Positions 1 through 5,092 of a DNA stretch of 8,074 bases are shown here, piece after piece (the first letter of the stretch is position 1; each line of letters opens with the position of its first letter). The DNA lies in contig CAKPAB010000048.1 in NCBI GenBank assembly GCA_934132805.1, positions 1-8,074 on the forward strand. Direction: 5' to 3'. The translations under genes and the position numbers were made by a program. This DNA comes from an uncultured Clostridia bacterium. GTDB taxonomy: Bacteria > Bacillota > Clostridia > TANB77 > CAG-508. Below the pieces are notes generated by a model, which had not been told where the DNA came from, ran no database searches, and saw only the letters and a program-made list of their open reading frames with translations.

Positions 1-38
1 TGGTGTTAGAATAGATATATGGACACATTTAATGAGAG
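1..38 (+). repeat. IS left terminal inverted repeat (IRL)
   Basis: It starts with TGG and carries TGGACAC at 20-26 and TGAGA at 33-37. It pairs with the reverse complement of 1256-1293. The TGGACA at 20-25 doubles as the -35 box of the transposase promoter, and TAGAAT at 7-12 looks like an outward-waiting -10 box (see findings). Confidence 0.8.
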
Positions 39-48
39 GGTGTATAAT
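20..48 (+). promoter_or_regulatory. Transposase promoter of the IS
   Basis: The -35 box TGGACA (20-25, one mismatch to TTGACA) is followed after 17 bases by a perfect TATAAT (43-48). Transcription would start near 55, just ahead of the AAAGGAG (69-75) of orfA. Because the -35 lies in the left inverted repeat, transposase bound at this end would be expected to hinder transcription. Confidence 0.7.
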
Positions 49-85
49 TAATTATGTACACTAACTTGAAAGGAGTGTGTCAGAA

Positions 86-355
86 ATGGCAAAAAGAAAA
101 GTATATGATGAAGATTTTAAAAAGATGATAGTGGAATTGTATGAAAACAAGAAACCAGTATGTGAATTAAAACGTGAATATGGCTTAGTAGATGCAACAA
201 TTTATAGATGGATAAATGAATATGGAAAAATAAAAACAGACACAGGAGAAAGTACAAGCAATCATGAAATAAAGAAACTCAAAAAAGAAAATTTGAAATT
301 AAAAGAAGAATTAGAAATACTAAAAAAAGCGATTGCCATATTCACGCCAAAATAG
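86..355 (+). CDS. IS3-family transposase OrfA (helix-turn-helix subunit)
   Basis: This 89-residue protein recognises the element's ends. Residues about 3-45 form the IS3/IS911-type helix-turn-helix, running from KRKVYDEDFKK to ATIYRWINEY. Residues about 60-82 are a leucine-zipper-like helix (EIKKLKKENLKLKEELEIL) of the kind that lets OrfA and OrfAB pair. I chose ATG 86 because AAAGGAG at 69-75 sits 10 bases upstream; the in-frame GTG at 77 is only one base from that RBS. Near its end the frame crosses an A7 run (322-328) where ribosomes can slip -1 into orfB. Unslipped translation ends at TAG 353-355. In the family, OrfA alone acts mainly as a regulator while the OrfAB fusion is the active transposase. 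Confidence 0.87.
   Translation: MAKRKVYDEDFKKMIVELYENKKPVCELKREYGLVDATIYRWINEYGKIKTDTGESTSNHEIKKLKKENLKLKEELEILKKAIAIFTPK
322..328 (+). promoter_or_regulatory. Programmed -1 ribosomal frameshift site (A7)
   Basis: In the orfA frame the run reads A-AAA-AAA before GCG, the canonical arrangement for tandem -1 slippage by lysine tRNA. After slipping, the -1 frame is open from 328 through orfB with no stop. The fusion would be about 378 residues: 81 from orfA and 297 from the orfB frame. I see no strong downstream hairpin as stimulator. Confidence 0.75.
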
Positions 356-408
356 AAGACAAGGTAAAATTCATAGAAAATAATAAAAAAGTACATGATG
401 TTAGAACA

Positions 409-1221
409 ATGTGTAAAGTGCTAGGAATAGCACGTTCGGAGTATTATTATCAGAGAAACAAAAAGAAAAATAGATATAAGGAAGCAAATGGAAAATTAGA
501 TAAAGAAATACTAAAAGAGTATGAAAAATCAAAAGGAAGATATGGTTTGCCAAAAGTCCAAAAAGCACTAGAAAAAAGAGGAATAAAGGCAAGCCAAAAA
601 AGAGTAGCAAGAAGAATGAAGAAAATGGGGCTAAAATCAATAATAGTAAAAAAATACAGACCGAGTGGAAGTAAAGGAAAAGTAGATAATACAAATAAGC
701 CAAACTTATTAGCTCAAAACTTTAAGGCAGAAGGCTTACGAGAAAAACTAGTATCAGATATAACATATATTTATACAAAGGAAAAAGGATGGACGTATTT
801 AGCGATAGTAATGGATTTATATAGCATGAGCGTAATAGGATATAGCTATGGAGATACAATGGACGCAGAACTAGTAATAAAAGCAATACAAAACGCAAGG
901 AATAAAGGAAAATTCAAAACAGGAGCAATATTTCATAGCGATTTAGGTAGCCAATATACTTCTAATAAAGTAGAGAGATATCTCAAAGAATTGGATTTAA
1001 AGCATTCATACAGTAAGAAAGGATACCCATATGATAATGCAAGTATGGAGAGCTTCAATGCCATCTTAAAAAAAGAAGAAGTAAATTTACATGAATATAA
1101 AACATTTGAAGAAGCCAAAAGAGTAATATTTGAATTTATAGAAAGTTGGTATAATCGTAGAAGAATCCACTCAGCTATAAATTACAGAACACCAGAAGAA
1201 ATAGAAAAGCAAGCATTATGA
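409..1221 (+). CDS. IS3-family transposase OrfB (DDE integrase domain)
   Basis: This catalytic half cuts and joins DNA ends. Counted from ATG 409 it has 270 residues. A HTH_21-like region lies at about 43-77 (GRYGLPKVQKALEKRGIKAS). The rve/DDE core follows, with D117 (SDITYI), D178 (FHSDLGSQYTS) and E214 (NASMESFNAILK). The 35 residues between the second D and the E give the exact DD35E spacing of IS3 elements. The WYNRRRIHSAINYRTPEE ending is also typical. ATG 409 has no ribosome binding site, and family-like sequence (KVKFIENNKKVHDVRTMCKV) continues upstream in frame to 328. The protein is therefore probably made only as the frameshifted OrfAB fusion. It ends with TGA and has no internal stop or missing catalytic residue. 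Confidence 0.9.
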   Translation: MCKVLGIARSEYYYQRNKKKNRYKEANGKLDKEILKEYEKSKGRYGLPKVQKALEKRGIKASQKRVARRMKKMGLKSIIVKKYRPSGSKGKVDNTNKPNLLAQNFKAEGLREKLVSDITYIYTKEKGWTYLAIVMDLYSMSVIGYSYGDTMDAELVIKAIQNARNKGKFKTGAIFHSDLGSQYTSNKVERYLKELDLKHSYSKKGYPYDNASMESFNAILKKEEVNLHEYKTFEEAKRVIFEFIESWYNRRRIHSAINYRTPEEIEKQAL

Positions 1222-1255
1222 AAGAAAAATGAAATACTATTAAAAAATAAAAAAA

Positions 1256-1293
1256 TTCTCAAAAAAAGTGTCCAAAAACTTGACATAGATCCA
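1256..1293 (-). repeat. IS right terminal inverted repeat (IRR)
   Basis: Read on the minus strand it begins TGGATCTATG and has TGGACAC at the same inset (bases 20-26) as the left end, followed by a T run and TGAGA. On the plus strand it contains a perfect TTGACA (1280-1285) pointing outward, 8 bases from the tip. The bases after 1293 belong to the interrupted host gene. Confidence 0.8.
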
Positions 1294-1380
1294 TTCTTTT
1301 ATTTCATTTCCCAACGCATAATTAGTTACAAATATCATTGCATCTTTTGATACGTTTATTCCTCCTTTATATTCTTCCAT
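1294..1380 (-). pseudogene. Start of an unknown gene, cut by the IS
   Basis: Read leftward from ATG at 1380, 29 codons run to the IS edge, starting MEEYKGGINVSKDAMIFV and ending NEIKE. An excellent RBS (AAAGGAGG) lies 5 bases upstream of the ATG, and a promoter with TATAAT lies just beyond, so this is a genuine gene start. Past 1294 the frame enters the IS end and would add 17 foreign residues before TAA at 1240-1242, giving a 46-residue chimera. The rest of the gene must lie to the left of the window, beyond the IS. I do not recognise the family from 29 residues. It sits 85 bases after the stop of the methyltransferase gene but has its own promoter. Confidence 0.7.
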
Positions 1381-1390
1381 TTTTGCCTCC

Positions 1391-1422
1391 TTTTCCACAA
1401 TTATATCACTTTATGTGGATAA
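1391..1422. promoter_or_regulatory. Pair of inverted DnaA-box-like 9-mers
   Basis: The minus strand at 1414-1422 reads TTATCCACA, a perfect match to the DnaA box TTATNCACA. The plus strand at 1391-1399 reads TTTTCCACA, one mismatch. They face each other and flank the TATAAT at 1400-1405. DnaA bound here could block RNA polymerase. A single perfect box is expected by chance about once in a window of this size and composition, so the position relative to the promoter is the main argument. Confidence 0.4.
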
Positions 1423-1428
1423 TTTTAA
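1400..1428 (-). promoter_or_regulatory. Promoter of the interrupted gene
   Basis: On the minus strand there is a perfect -10 TATAAT (1400-1405), a 17-base spacer and a weak -35 TTAAAA (1423-1428, 4 of 6). Transcription would begin near 1393, giving a very short leader before AAAGGAGG. Confidence 0.6.
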
Positions 1429-1465
1429 TAATTTTTAATATATATTGTGTTATCTATAAAATTTT

Positions 1466-2362
1466 TCATTTAATCTTTTTCCTTATTTTTGCAACAAAGA
1501 ATCCCTCATATAAATCTGTTGGTTTAACACATAAAGTTCCTGGAATTTTTGTTGGAAGCACTGGTAATTCTTCCATTCCATCAAAACTTATAGGAATAAT
1601 TTCTATATTTCCACTTTTTACGGCCGATGATACAACATCTTCGTTTTCGCAAGATAGTATTGAACAAGTTGAATATACCATTTCGTGACCTGGTTTTAGT
1701 AATTTTATTGCTTTGCTTAATAATGTTTTTTGTGTTTTTGATGACCTTTCTATTAATTGTTCCGTAAAATATTTCTCTATATTTGCATCACTGTAGTCTA
1801 ATGTTCCACTTCCGCTACATGGTGCATCTAATAAAATTTGATCAAATGAGAAAAAGTCGTCTATAAATCTTGAGTCTTTTGGCATTATGAACACACATGT
1901 TGTTCCTTGTTTGTCTACATTGTATTTTAATCTTTCTGCTCTTATTTTGTTTTTTTCACATGCAGTTATGTGTGCTTTGTTATTTGTAAGTGCGGCTACT
2001 TGAGTTGTTTTTCCTCCTGGTGCTGCAGCCATATCTAGTATGTCAGTCCTTTCTTTTGGTTCTAGTATTATTGGTGGTAACATTGATGATAGACTTTGTA
2101 AATAGATTTTTCCGTTTTTGTATATTTCCATTTCTTGTATTGTTTTTTCGTTTGCATCTTTTATTATTAATGCTTCTTTGCTCCATTTTACTTGTTCATA
2201 TTCTATTTTTTCTTTTTTTAATTCGTTTTTTATTTCTTCTATGTTGCTTTTTATTGTGTTTATTCTTAGTGTTGTTTTTCTTTTTGTTTGATATCCTTCT
2301 ATTATTTCTTTTGTGATTTCTTTTCCATATTGTTTTTCTAATTTTTCTTCTAAAAATTTCAT
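1466..2362 (-). CDS. RsmB/NOP-family RNA (cytosine-5) methyltransferase, short form
   Basis: The protein transfers a methyl group from S-adenosylmethionine to carbon 5 of a cytosine in RNA, most likely rRNA (RsmB/RsmF type) but possibly tRNA. It has 298 residues. Family marks in order: TLRINTIKSN at 31-40; LQSLSSMLPP at 88-97, which matches the family's Q-x-x-S region; SAM-binding motif I AAPGGKT at 113-119; motif IV DAPCSGSGT at 179-187 with C182; and motif VI STCS at 231-234 with C233. By family knowledge the motif VI Cys is the nucleophile and the motif IV Cys helps release product. It ends soon after EGFFVAKIRKK, with no room for the C-terminal RNA-binding/PUA part of roughly 450-residue RsmF proteins and no NusB-like N-terminal domain as in RsmB. 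GGAG (2368-2371) lies 5 bases before the ATG. It ends with TGA. The exact target base is unknown. Confidence 0.87.
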   Translation of the reverse strand: MKFLEEKLEKQYGKEITKEIIEGYQTKRKTTLRINTIKSNIEEIKNELKKEKIEYEQVKWSKEALIIKDANEKTIQEMEIYKNGKIYLQSLSSMLPPIILEPKERTDILDMAAAPGGKTTQVAALTNNKAHITACEKNKIRAERLKYNVDKQGTTCVFIMPKDSRFIDDFFSFDQILLDAPCSGSGTLDYSDANIEKYFTEQLIERSSKTQKTLLSKAIKLLKPGHEMVYSTCSILSCENEDVVSSAVKSGNIEIIPISFDGMEELPVLPTKIPGTLCVKPTDLYEGFFVAKIRKKIK

Positions 2363-2438
2363 GTTTTCTCCATTTCACTTTTTTATTAATGTCCTTTTGG
2401 GAATGAGTTACAGATAACTTAGACTTTTGCTTACTTTT

Positions 2439-2463
2439 ATTTGATGTGGCATTTGATGTGGCA
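2439..2463. repeat. Perfect tandem duplication of a 12-mer
   Basis: ATTTGATGTGGC occurs twice head to tail (2439-2450 and 2451-2462) and the period continues one further base. It lies in the leader of the methyltransferase gene. Its GC content is higher than its surroundings. No function is evident. Confidence 0.8.
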
Positions 2464-2492
2464 CTTCCAAATTGGACATTTCTTATAGTTAA

Positions 2493-2521
2493 ATATTATC
2501 ATATATATTGTTGTTTTACAA
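2493..2521 (-). promoter_or_regulatory. Probable promoter of the RNA methyltransferase
   Basis: On the minus strand there is a -35 TTGTAA (2516-2521), a 17-base spacer and a -10 TAATAT (2493-2498), preceded by TGA, an extended -10 motif. The hexamers match consensus at 4 of 6 positions each. The leader to ATG 2362 would be about 120 bases and would include the tandem 12-mer at 2439-2463 and a small inverted repeat, AGTTA-CAGA-TAACT (2406-2419). Confidence 0.4.
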
Positions 2522-2558
2522 TTATTAGCGGAAATTTTTGGAAATTTTTTAAAAAGTA

Positions 2559-2588
2559 TTGACAAATTTAATTTTAAAGTTGTATAAT
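2559..2588 (+). promoter_or_regulatory. Promoter of the tRNA-fMet gene
   Basis: A perfect TTGACA (2559-2564) and a perfect TATAAT (2583-2588) are separated by 18 bases. Start is expected near 2595, 10 bases before the mature tRNA. Upstream A/T runs, including a doubled GGAAATTTTT, could act as an UP element, as is common for stable RNA genes. Confidence 0.85.
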
Positions 2589-2604
2589 AAATTAGTCAAC
2601 ACAT

Positions 2605-2680
2605 CGCGGGGTGGAGCAGTTGGCAGCTCGCAGGGCTCATAACCCTGAGGTCGGTGGTTCGAGTCCATCCCCCGCAACCA
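2605..2680 (+). tRNA. Initiator tRNA-fMet (anticodon CAT)
   Basis: The gene is 76 bases with encoded CCA (2678-2680). The anticodon CAT is at 2638-2640, tRNA position 34-36. Two hallmarks make it the initiator and not the elongator. The first base C1 faces A72, so the top of the acceptor stem is unpaired, while G2 to G7 pair with C66 to C71. The anticodon stem ends in three G-C pairs (GGG before the loop, CCC after it). The T arm GGTGG-TTCGAGT-CCATC pairs with one G-T. It forms its own unit with the promoter upstream and a terminator 10 bases downstream. Confidence 0.97.
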
Positions 2681-2689
2681 CAATATATA

Positions 2690-2727
2690 AAACACTAGTC
2701 TGGATTATGCTTGATTAGTGTTTTTTT
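2690..2727 (+). terminator. Rho-independent terminator of the tRNA unit
   Basis: AAACACTAGTC (2690-2700) pairs with GATTAGTGTTT (2713-2723) with one G-T pair, around a 12-base loop. The last stem bases and the following run give seven T (2721-2727). Confidence 0.85.
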
Positions 2728-2955
2728 ACTTTGAATGAAAAATACTTTTTGGTTTCTGTCATACAATGTTTGAAGAGAACTTGCAGTATCTTTATATAAA
2801 AATCAAGTTTATTTCCAAAAAGTTACAATGATAAAGAATATAAAAAATCAAACCCTAAAAATATTGGGGCAAAAAACTTTGAATTTTTTTCAAAAAACTA
2901 TTGACTTTTAGCTGTTTTAAAAGCTTCCCCCAAAAAAACTATTGAATTTCAGTTT
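2728..2955. other. AT-rich intergenic stretch, no convincing gene
   Basis: This lies between the tRNA terminator and the synthetase terminator. A 27-codon frame from ATG near 2830 to TAG 2909-2911 has no RBS and is largely made of the A-rich repeat, so I do not call it. A possible fold joins GGGG (2866-2869) with CCCCC (2927-2931) around a small TTTGAA/TTCAAA hairpin, but this is weak. Confidence 0.5.
2871..2952. repeat. A-rich direct repeat, two good copies and one decayed
   Basis: Copies at 2892-2911 and 2933-2952 agree at 18 of 20 bases (AAAAAACTATTGA core). A shorter relative lies at 2871-2886 with one base missing. Copy starts are 21 and 41 bases apart, close to two and four helix turns. 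Low complexity makes chance likeness possible. Confidence 0.5.
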
Positions 2956-3000
2956 AAAAAAGAGGGATTTTCTGTGGTTACTCCACAATCCCTCTTTTTT
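2956..3000 (-). terminator. Strong terminator of the acyl-CoA synthetase gene, possibly bidirectional
   Basis: Arms of 13 bases, 2956-2968 and 2988-3000, are perfectly complementary (GAGGGAT/ATCCCTC flanked by A6/T6). A second 5-bp stem, TGTGG/CCACA (2973-2977/2983-2987), stacks inside with a 4-base bulge on one side and loop TTACT. Both strands end in a T6 tract, so it could stop transcripts from either direction. The TAA of the synthetase (2999-3001) overlaps the foot of the hairpin. Confidence 0.9.
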
Positions 3001-4855
3001 ATTTATTATTATTTAATTCTTTATATCTTTTTATTTTCATAGTAGAAGTTTTTTCAAACTCTCCATCTTTAATCTCAAGAGCCTTAACTGCTTTGTAAGA
3101 AGTCAATTTTTTATTTACTTCTTTAATATTTTTCCAAATTATATCATAAATTTCTTTTTCAGAAAGATCCCCATGTAATTCTTTAATTTTATCATAATCC
3201 GGTATAACTCTTGCAGTAATAATCAATTCTTTTTCTTCTCTTCTACTATTTGCTTCTGGTTTTTTACCATAAACCATAGATTCCTTTATTTCATCAACTT
3301 TGTCTAATAGCATTTCAATTTCTTCTGGATAAATATTTTTTCCATTTTGAGTAACAATAACATTTTTGCTTCTTCCTGTTATAAATATGTATCCATCATC
3401 ATCTATATATCCGATATCGCCTGCATTGAAGTATCCTTCTTCGTCTATTACCTTTTTAGTTTCTTCTTCATCTTCATAATATCCTAACATTAAAGTTGGT
3501 GATTTTATTAAGATTTCTCCTTCTCCGTTTTCATTTGGGTCTTTTATTTTGATGTCTGCTTGAACTATTGCTTTTCCTGCAGAGCCTACACATGGTTTAT
3601 ATTCTGGTGTTAATGCTGCTATTGGTGCTGTTTCTGTTAATCCATATCCTTGCAAGAATGTGATTCCTATGTCTTCTAACCAGTTTCCAACTTTTTTGTC
3701 TATTGGTGCTGCTGCTGATACTATAATTCTTAGTCTTCCTCCTAAGTTGTCATATATTTCTTTGAATACTTTTTTCTTGATGTCTATTCCTGCTCCTTTT
3801 AGTGCATTTGTTACTGATATCATTGTGTTTACCATTTTGTCCTTTTTGCTTTTTATTATTTTTTCGTTTATTTTTTTGTGTAAACTTTCTACTAATAATG
3901 GTACTGTTAATATTGCTGTTGGATGTGCTTCTTGTAAGTTTGGTACTATGTATCTTAGACCTTCACATACTGCTACTGATGCTCCTGTTGCCATTGGTAG
4001 TAAAAATCCTATTGTTGATTCATAGCAGTGATGTAATGGCAATACTGAAAATAGCATGTCTATTGGATATAGTTTTACATATGCTGTTACTGCATTGATG
4101 TTTTCTGCTAGGTTTCTGTTGTTTAGCATTACTCCTTTTGCATTTGATGTTGTTCCTGATGTGAAGAATAGTATTTTGAATTCTTCTGGGTCTATTTCTA
4201 TTTTTTCGAAACTGCTGTCTCCTGATTTTATTATTGATTTTCCTAAATCTATTAGGTATTGTAGTCCAACATCTTTTCCTTCTAGTTTGTTTTCTGATTT
4301 CATTTCAATAAAGTATTCTACTTCTGGGATGTCTTCTTTTATTTTTTTGATGTCTTCTGCTTTTTTGGGTGAATATATTATTGCTGATGCTCTTGATCTT
4401 TTTACTATGTTTTCTAATTCGTTTAGTGGTAATTCTCTGTCTGTTGGTACTGCAATTCCTACTCCACACAACATTGCCATATATGATACATACCATCCGT
4501 ATTGTGTTTCTCCAACTATGATTACTCTTTTATTTTTTAGGTTTAAAACGTTTGTTAGCGCTGTTCCTAATCCAAATACGTCTTCTTTGAATTCTTTGTA
4601 TGTTGTTATTTTATATGGTGTTTTGTGGTCTGGTTTTTCTAGTATGCAGTCTTCTTCTGGATATTTTTCTGCTGAGTTTAAAAAGAATTCTTTTACTGTT
4701 TTGTAGTGTGTCCTGTCTTCGTATGGTGTTTCTCTTTTCTTTTTTAAGTTCTTTTTTTCTAGTTTTTCGTAGTCTATTTCGTTTAGTTCTTCTATTACGT
4801 CCATTTTCATTTTTTTAAATTTCATCTTTGGAACTTTTATGTCTCTTAATCCCAT
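2999..4855 (-). CDS. Long-chain acyl-CoA synthetase (AMP-forming fatty acid--CoA ligase)
   Basis: It activates a fatty acid with ATP to an acyl-adenylate and then to acyl-CoA, feeding lipid synthesis or turnover. The length of 618 residues fits the family. Adenylating-enzyme motifs in order: phosphate-binding loop TSGTTSNAKGV (232-242); HHCYES (275-280); GYGLTET (403-409); the ribose-binding GD pair at 479-480; the hinge TGRSKNVIV (493-501) followed by NGKNIYPEEIE; and C-terminal TSTMKIKR (603-610), where K607 is the likely catalytic lysine. The LACS-like C-terminal lysine motif favours a long-chain substrate over acetate, but chain length cannot be fixed from sequence. Start ATG 4855 has GAGGT 8 bases upstream. 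The basic N-terminal 40 residues have no signal peptide, so it is likely cytosolic or on the membrane's inner face. It is divergent from tetR. Synonymous codon choice shifts near the hinge. Confidence 0.92.
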   Translation of the reverse strand: MGLRDIKVPKMKFKKMKMDVIEELNEIDYEKLEKKNLKKKRETPYEDRTHYKTVKEFFLNSAEKYPEEDCILEKPDHKTPYKITTYKEFKEDVFGLGTALTNVLNLKNKRVIIVGETQYGWYVSYMAMLCGVGIAVPTDRELPLNELENIVKRSRASAIIYSPKKAEDIKKIKEDIPEVEYFIEMKSENKLEGKDVGLQYLIDLGKSIIKSGDSSFEKIEIDPEEFKILFFTSGTTSNAKGVMLNNRNLAENINAVTAYVKLYPIDMLFSVLPLHHCYESTIGFLLPMATGASVAVCEGLRYIVPNLQEAHPTAILTVPLLVESLHKKINEKIIKSKKDKMVNTMISVTNALKGAGIDIKKKVFKEIYDNLGGRLRIIVSAAAPIDKKVGNWLEDIGITFLQGYGLTETAPIAALTPEYKPCVGSAGKAIVQADIKIKDPNENGEGEILIKSPTLMLGYYEDEEETKKVIDEEGYFNAGDIGYIDDDGYIFITGRSKNVIVTQNGKNIYPEEIEMLLDKVDEIKESMVYGKKPEANSRREEKELIITARVIPDYDKIKELHGDLSEKEIYDIIWKNIKEVNKKLTSYKAVKALEIKDGEFEKTSTMKIKRYKELNNNK

Positions 4856-4886
4856 TTTTCATTACCTCTTTTATTTTATTTTTCTT

Positions 4887-4915
4887 ATTATATATGATTT
4901 TCTTGATTTTTTCAA
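4887..4915 (-). promoter_or_regulatory. Promoter of the acyl-CoA synthetase gene
   Basis: On the minus strand there is TTGAAA (4910-4915), a 17-base spacer and a perfect TATAAT (4887-4892). Start is expected near 4880, about 25 bases before the ATG. An inverted repeat CTTGA-TTTTT-TCAAG (4902-4916) covers the -35 box and could be a regulator site. Confidence 0.7.
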
Positions 4916-4938
4916 GTATTTTTTATTATAATGCTTGG

Positions 4939-4980
4939 TCAGTTTTTATATTTTCTATAATCAGTGAACTGTAACTGTAA
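4939..4980. promoter_or_regulatory. Cluster of CAGT/ACTG half-sites, candidate operator
   Basis: CAGTGAACTG at 4962-4971 is an inverted repeat (CAGT/ACTG) around GA. AACTGT occurs in tandem at 4967-4972 and 4973-4978, and another TCAGT lies at 4939-4943. The cluster sits between the two divergent promoters, upstream of both. TetR-family proteins bind such inverted half-sites; assignment to the adjacent regulator is inference. Confidence 0.4.
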
Positions 4981-5014
4981 TTATGAAAAGTTGTGTATAT
5001 TTTGGAATTTTCTA

Positions 5015-5043
5015 TTGACTTTATTATATAATGGTGATATACT
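5015..5043 (+). promoter_or_regulatory. Promoter of the tetR-yhgE operon
   Basis: There is a -35 TTGACT (5015-5020, 5 of 6), a 17-base spacer and a -10 TATACT (5038-5043, 5 of 6). Start is expected near 5050, with a leader of about 43 bases to GTG 5093. A TATAAT inside the spacer is too close to the -35 to be used with it. Confidence 0.75.
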
Positions 5044-5065
5044 AAATAACTAGAGTAGTATACTA
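5038..5065. promoter_or_regulatory. Repeated TATACTA and 10-base palindrome at the tetR start site
   Basis: TATACTA occurs at 5038-5044, overlapping the -10, and again at 5059-5065, exactly 21 bases on. The second copy lies inside a perfect palindrome, TAGTATACTA (5056-5065). Placed on and just after the start of transcription, this is a possible autoregulatory operator. AT-rich palindromes this short can arise by chance. Confidence 0.35.
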
Positions 5066-5092
5066 GTGTAATTTAGATAAGAGGTGATATAA

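Larger units (their letters stand above)
1..1293 (+). mobile_element. Complete IS3-family insertion sequence
   Basis: Two consecutive frames encode a helix-turn-helix/leucine-zipper OrfA and a DDE integrase OrfB, separated by a -1 slippery tract; this is the IS3-family plan. The 37-base ends match as imperfect inverted repeats at about 23 positions, with TG at the outer tip and a shared TGGACAC at bases 20-26 from each end. As I recall, IS3 itself has GGACAC at this same inset, so I set the outer boundary at 1 and 1293 and not at the inner TGGACAC. The length of about 1.29 kb is normal for the family. All coding and terminal features look intact, so the element may be active. It is inserted in a leftward gene whose start survives at 1294-1380. 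The target duplication cannot be seen because the left flank is outside the window. Confidence 0.88.

Noticed and set aside
77..88. GTG at 77 as the start of OrfA
   Set aside because: It lies one base from the AAAGGAG, too close for initiation; ATG 86 has proper spacing.
20..1274. Alternative IS boundaries at the inner TGGACAC on each side
   Set aside because: Matches between the two ends continue outside these points at identical insets (TGG at the tip, further matches at 7, 8, 13, 16 and 18), and the inset agrees with the IS3 end as I recall it; the inner boundaries also show no flanking duplication.
1280..1308. Outward promoter from the IS right end into host DNA
   Set aside because: The TTGACA is good, but the hexamer 17 bases on (TTCATT) matches only 3 of 6, and it would read antisense to the broken gene.
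1338..1688. Rightward reading frame over the methyltransferase 3' end
   Set aside because: It is antisense to a gene with clear catalytic motifs; it is hydrophobic only because it reads the complement of lysine-rich coding DNA and has no RBS.
2439..2463. CRISPR-like repeat
   Set aside because: There are two adjacent 12-base copies, no spacers and no cas genes.
2605..2680. Elongator tRNA-Met or the lysidine-modified tRNA-Ile (also CAT anticodon)
   Set aside because: The C1-A72 mismatch and the three G-C pairs of the anticodon stem identify the initiator.
2830..2911. Small 27-codon reading frame
   Set aside because: It has no ribosome binding site and largely consists of the A-rich repeat.
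4056..4706. Rightward 216-codon frame inside the acyl-CoA synthetase
   Set aside because: It is antisense to a fully recognisable enzyme, has no RBS and shows no family resemblance.
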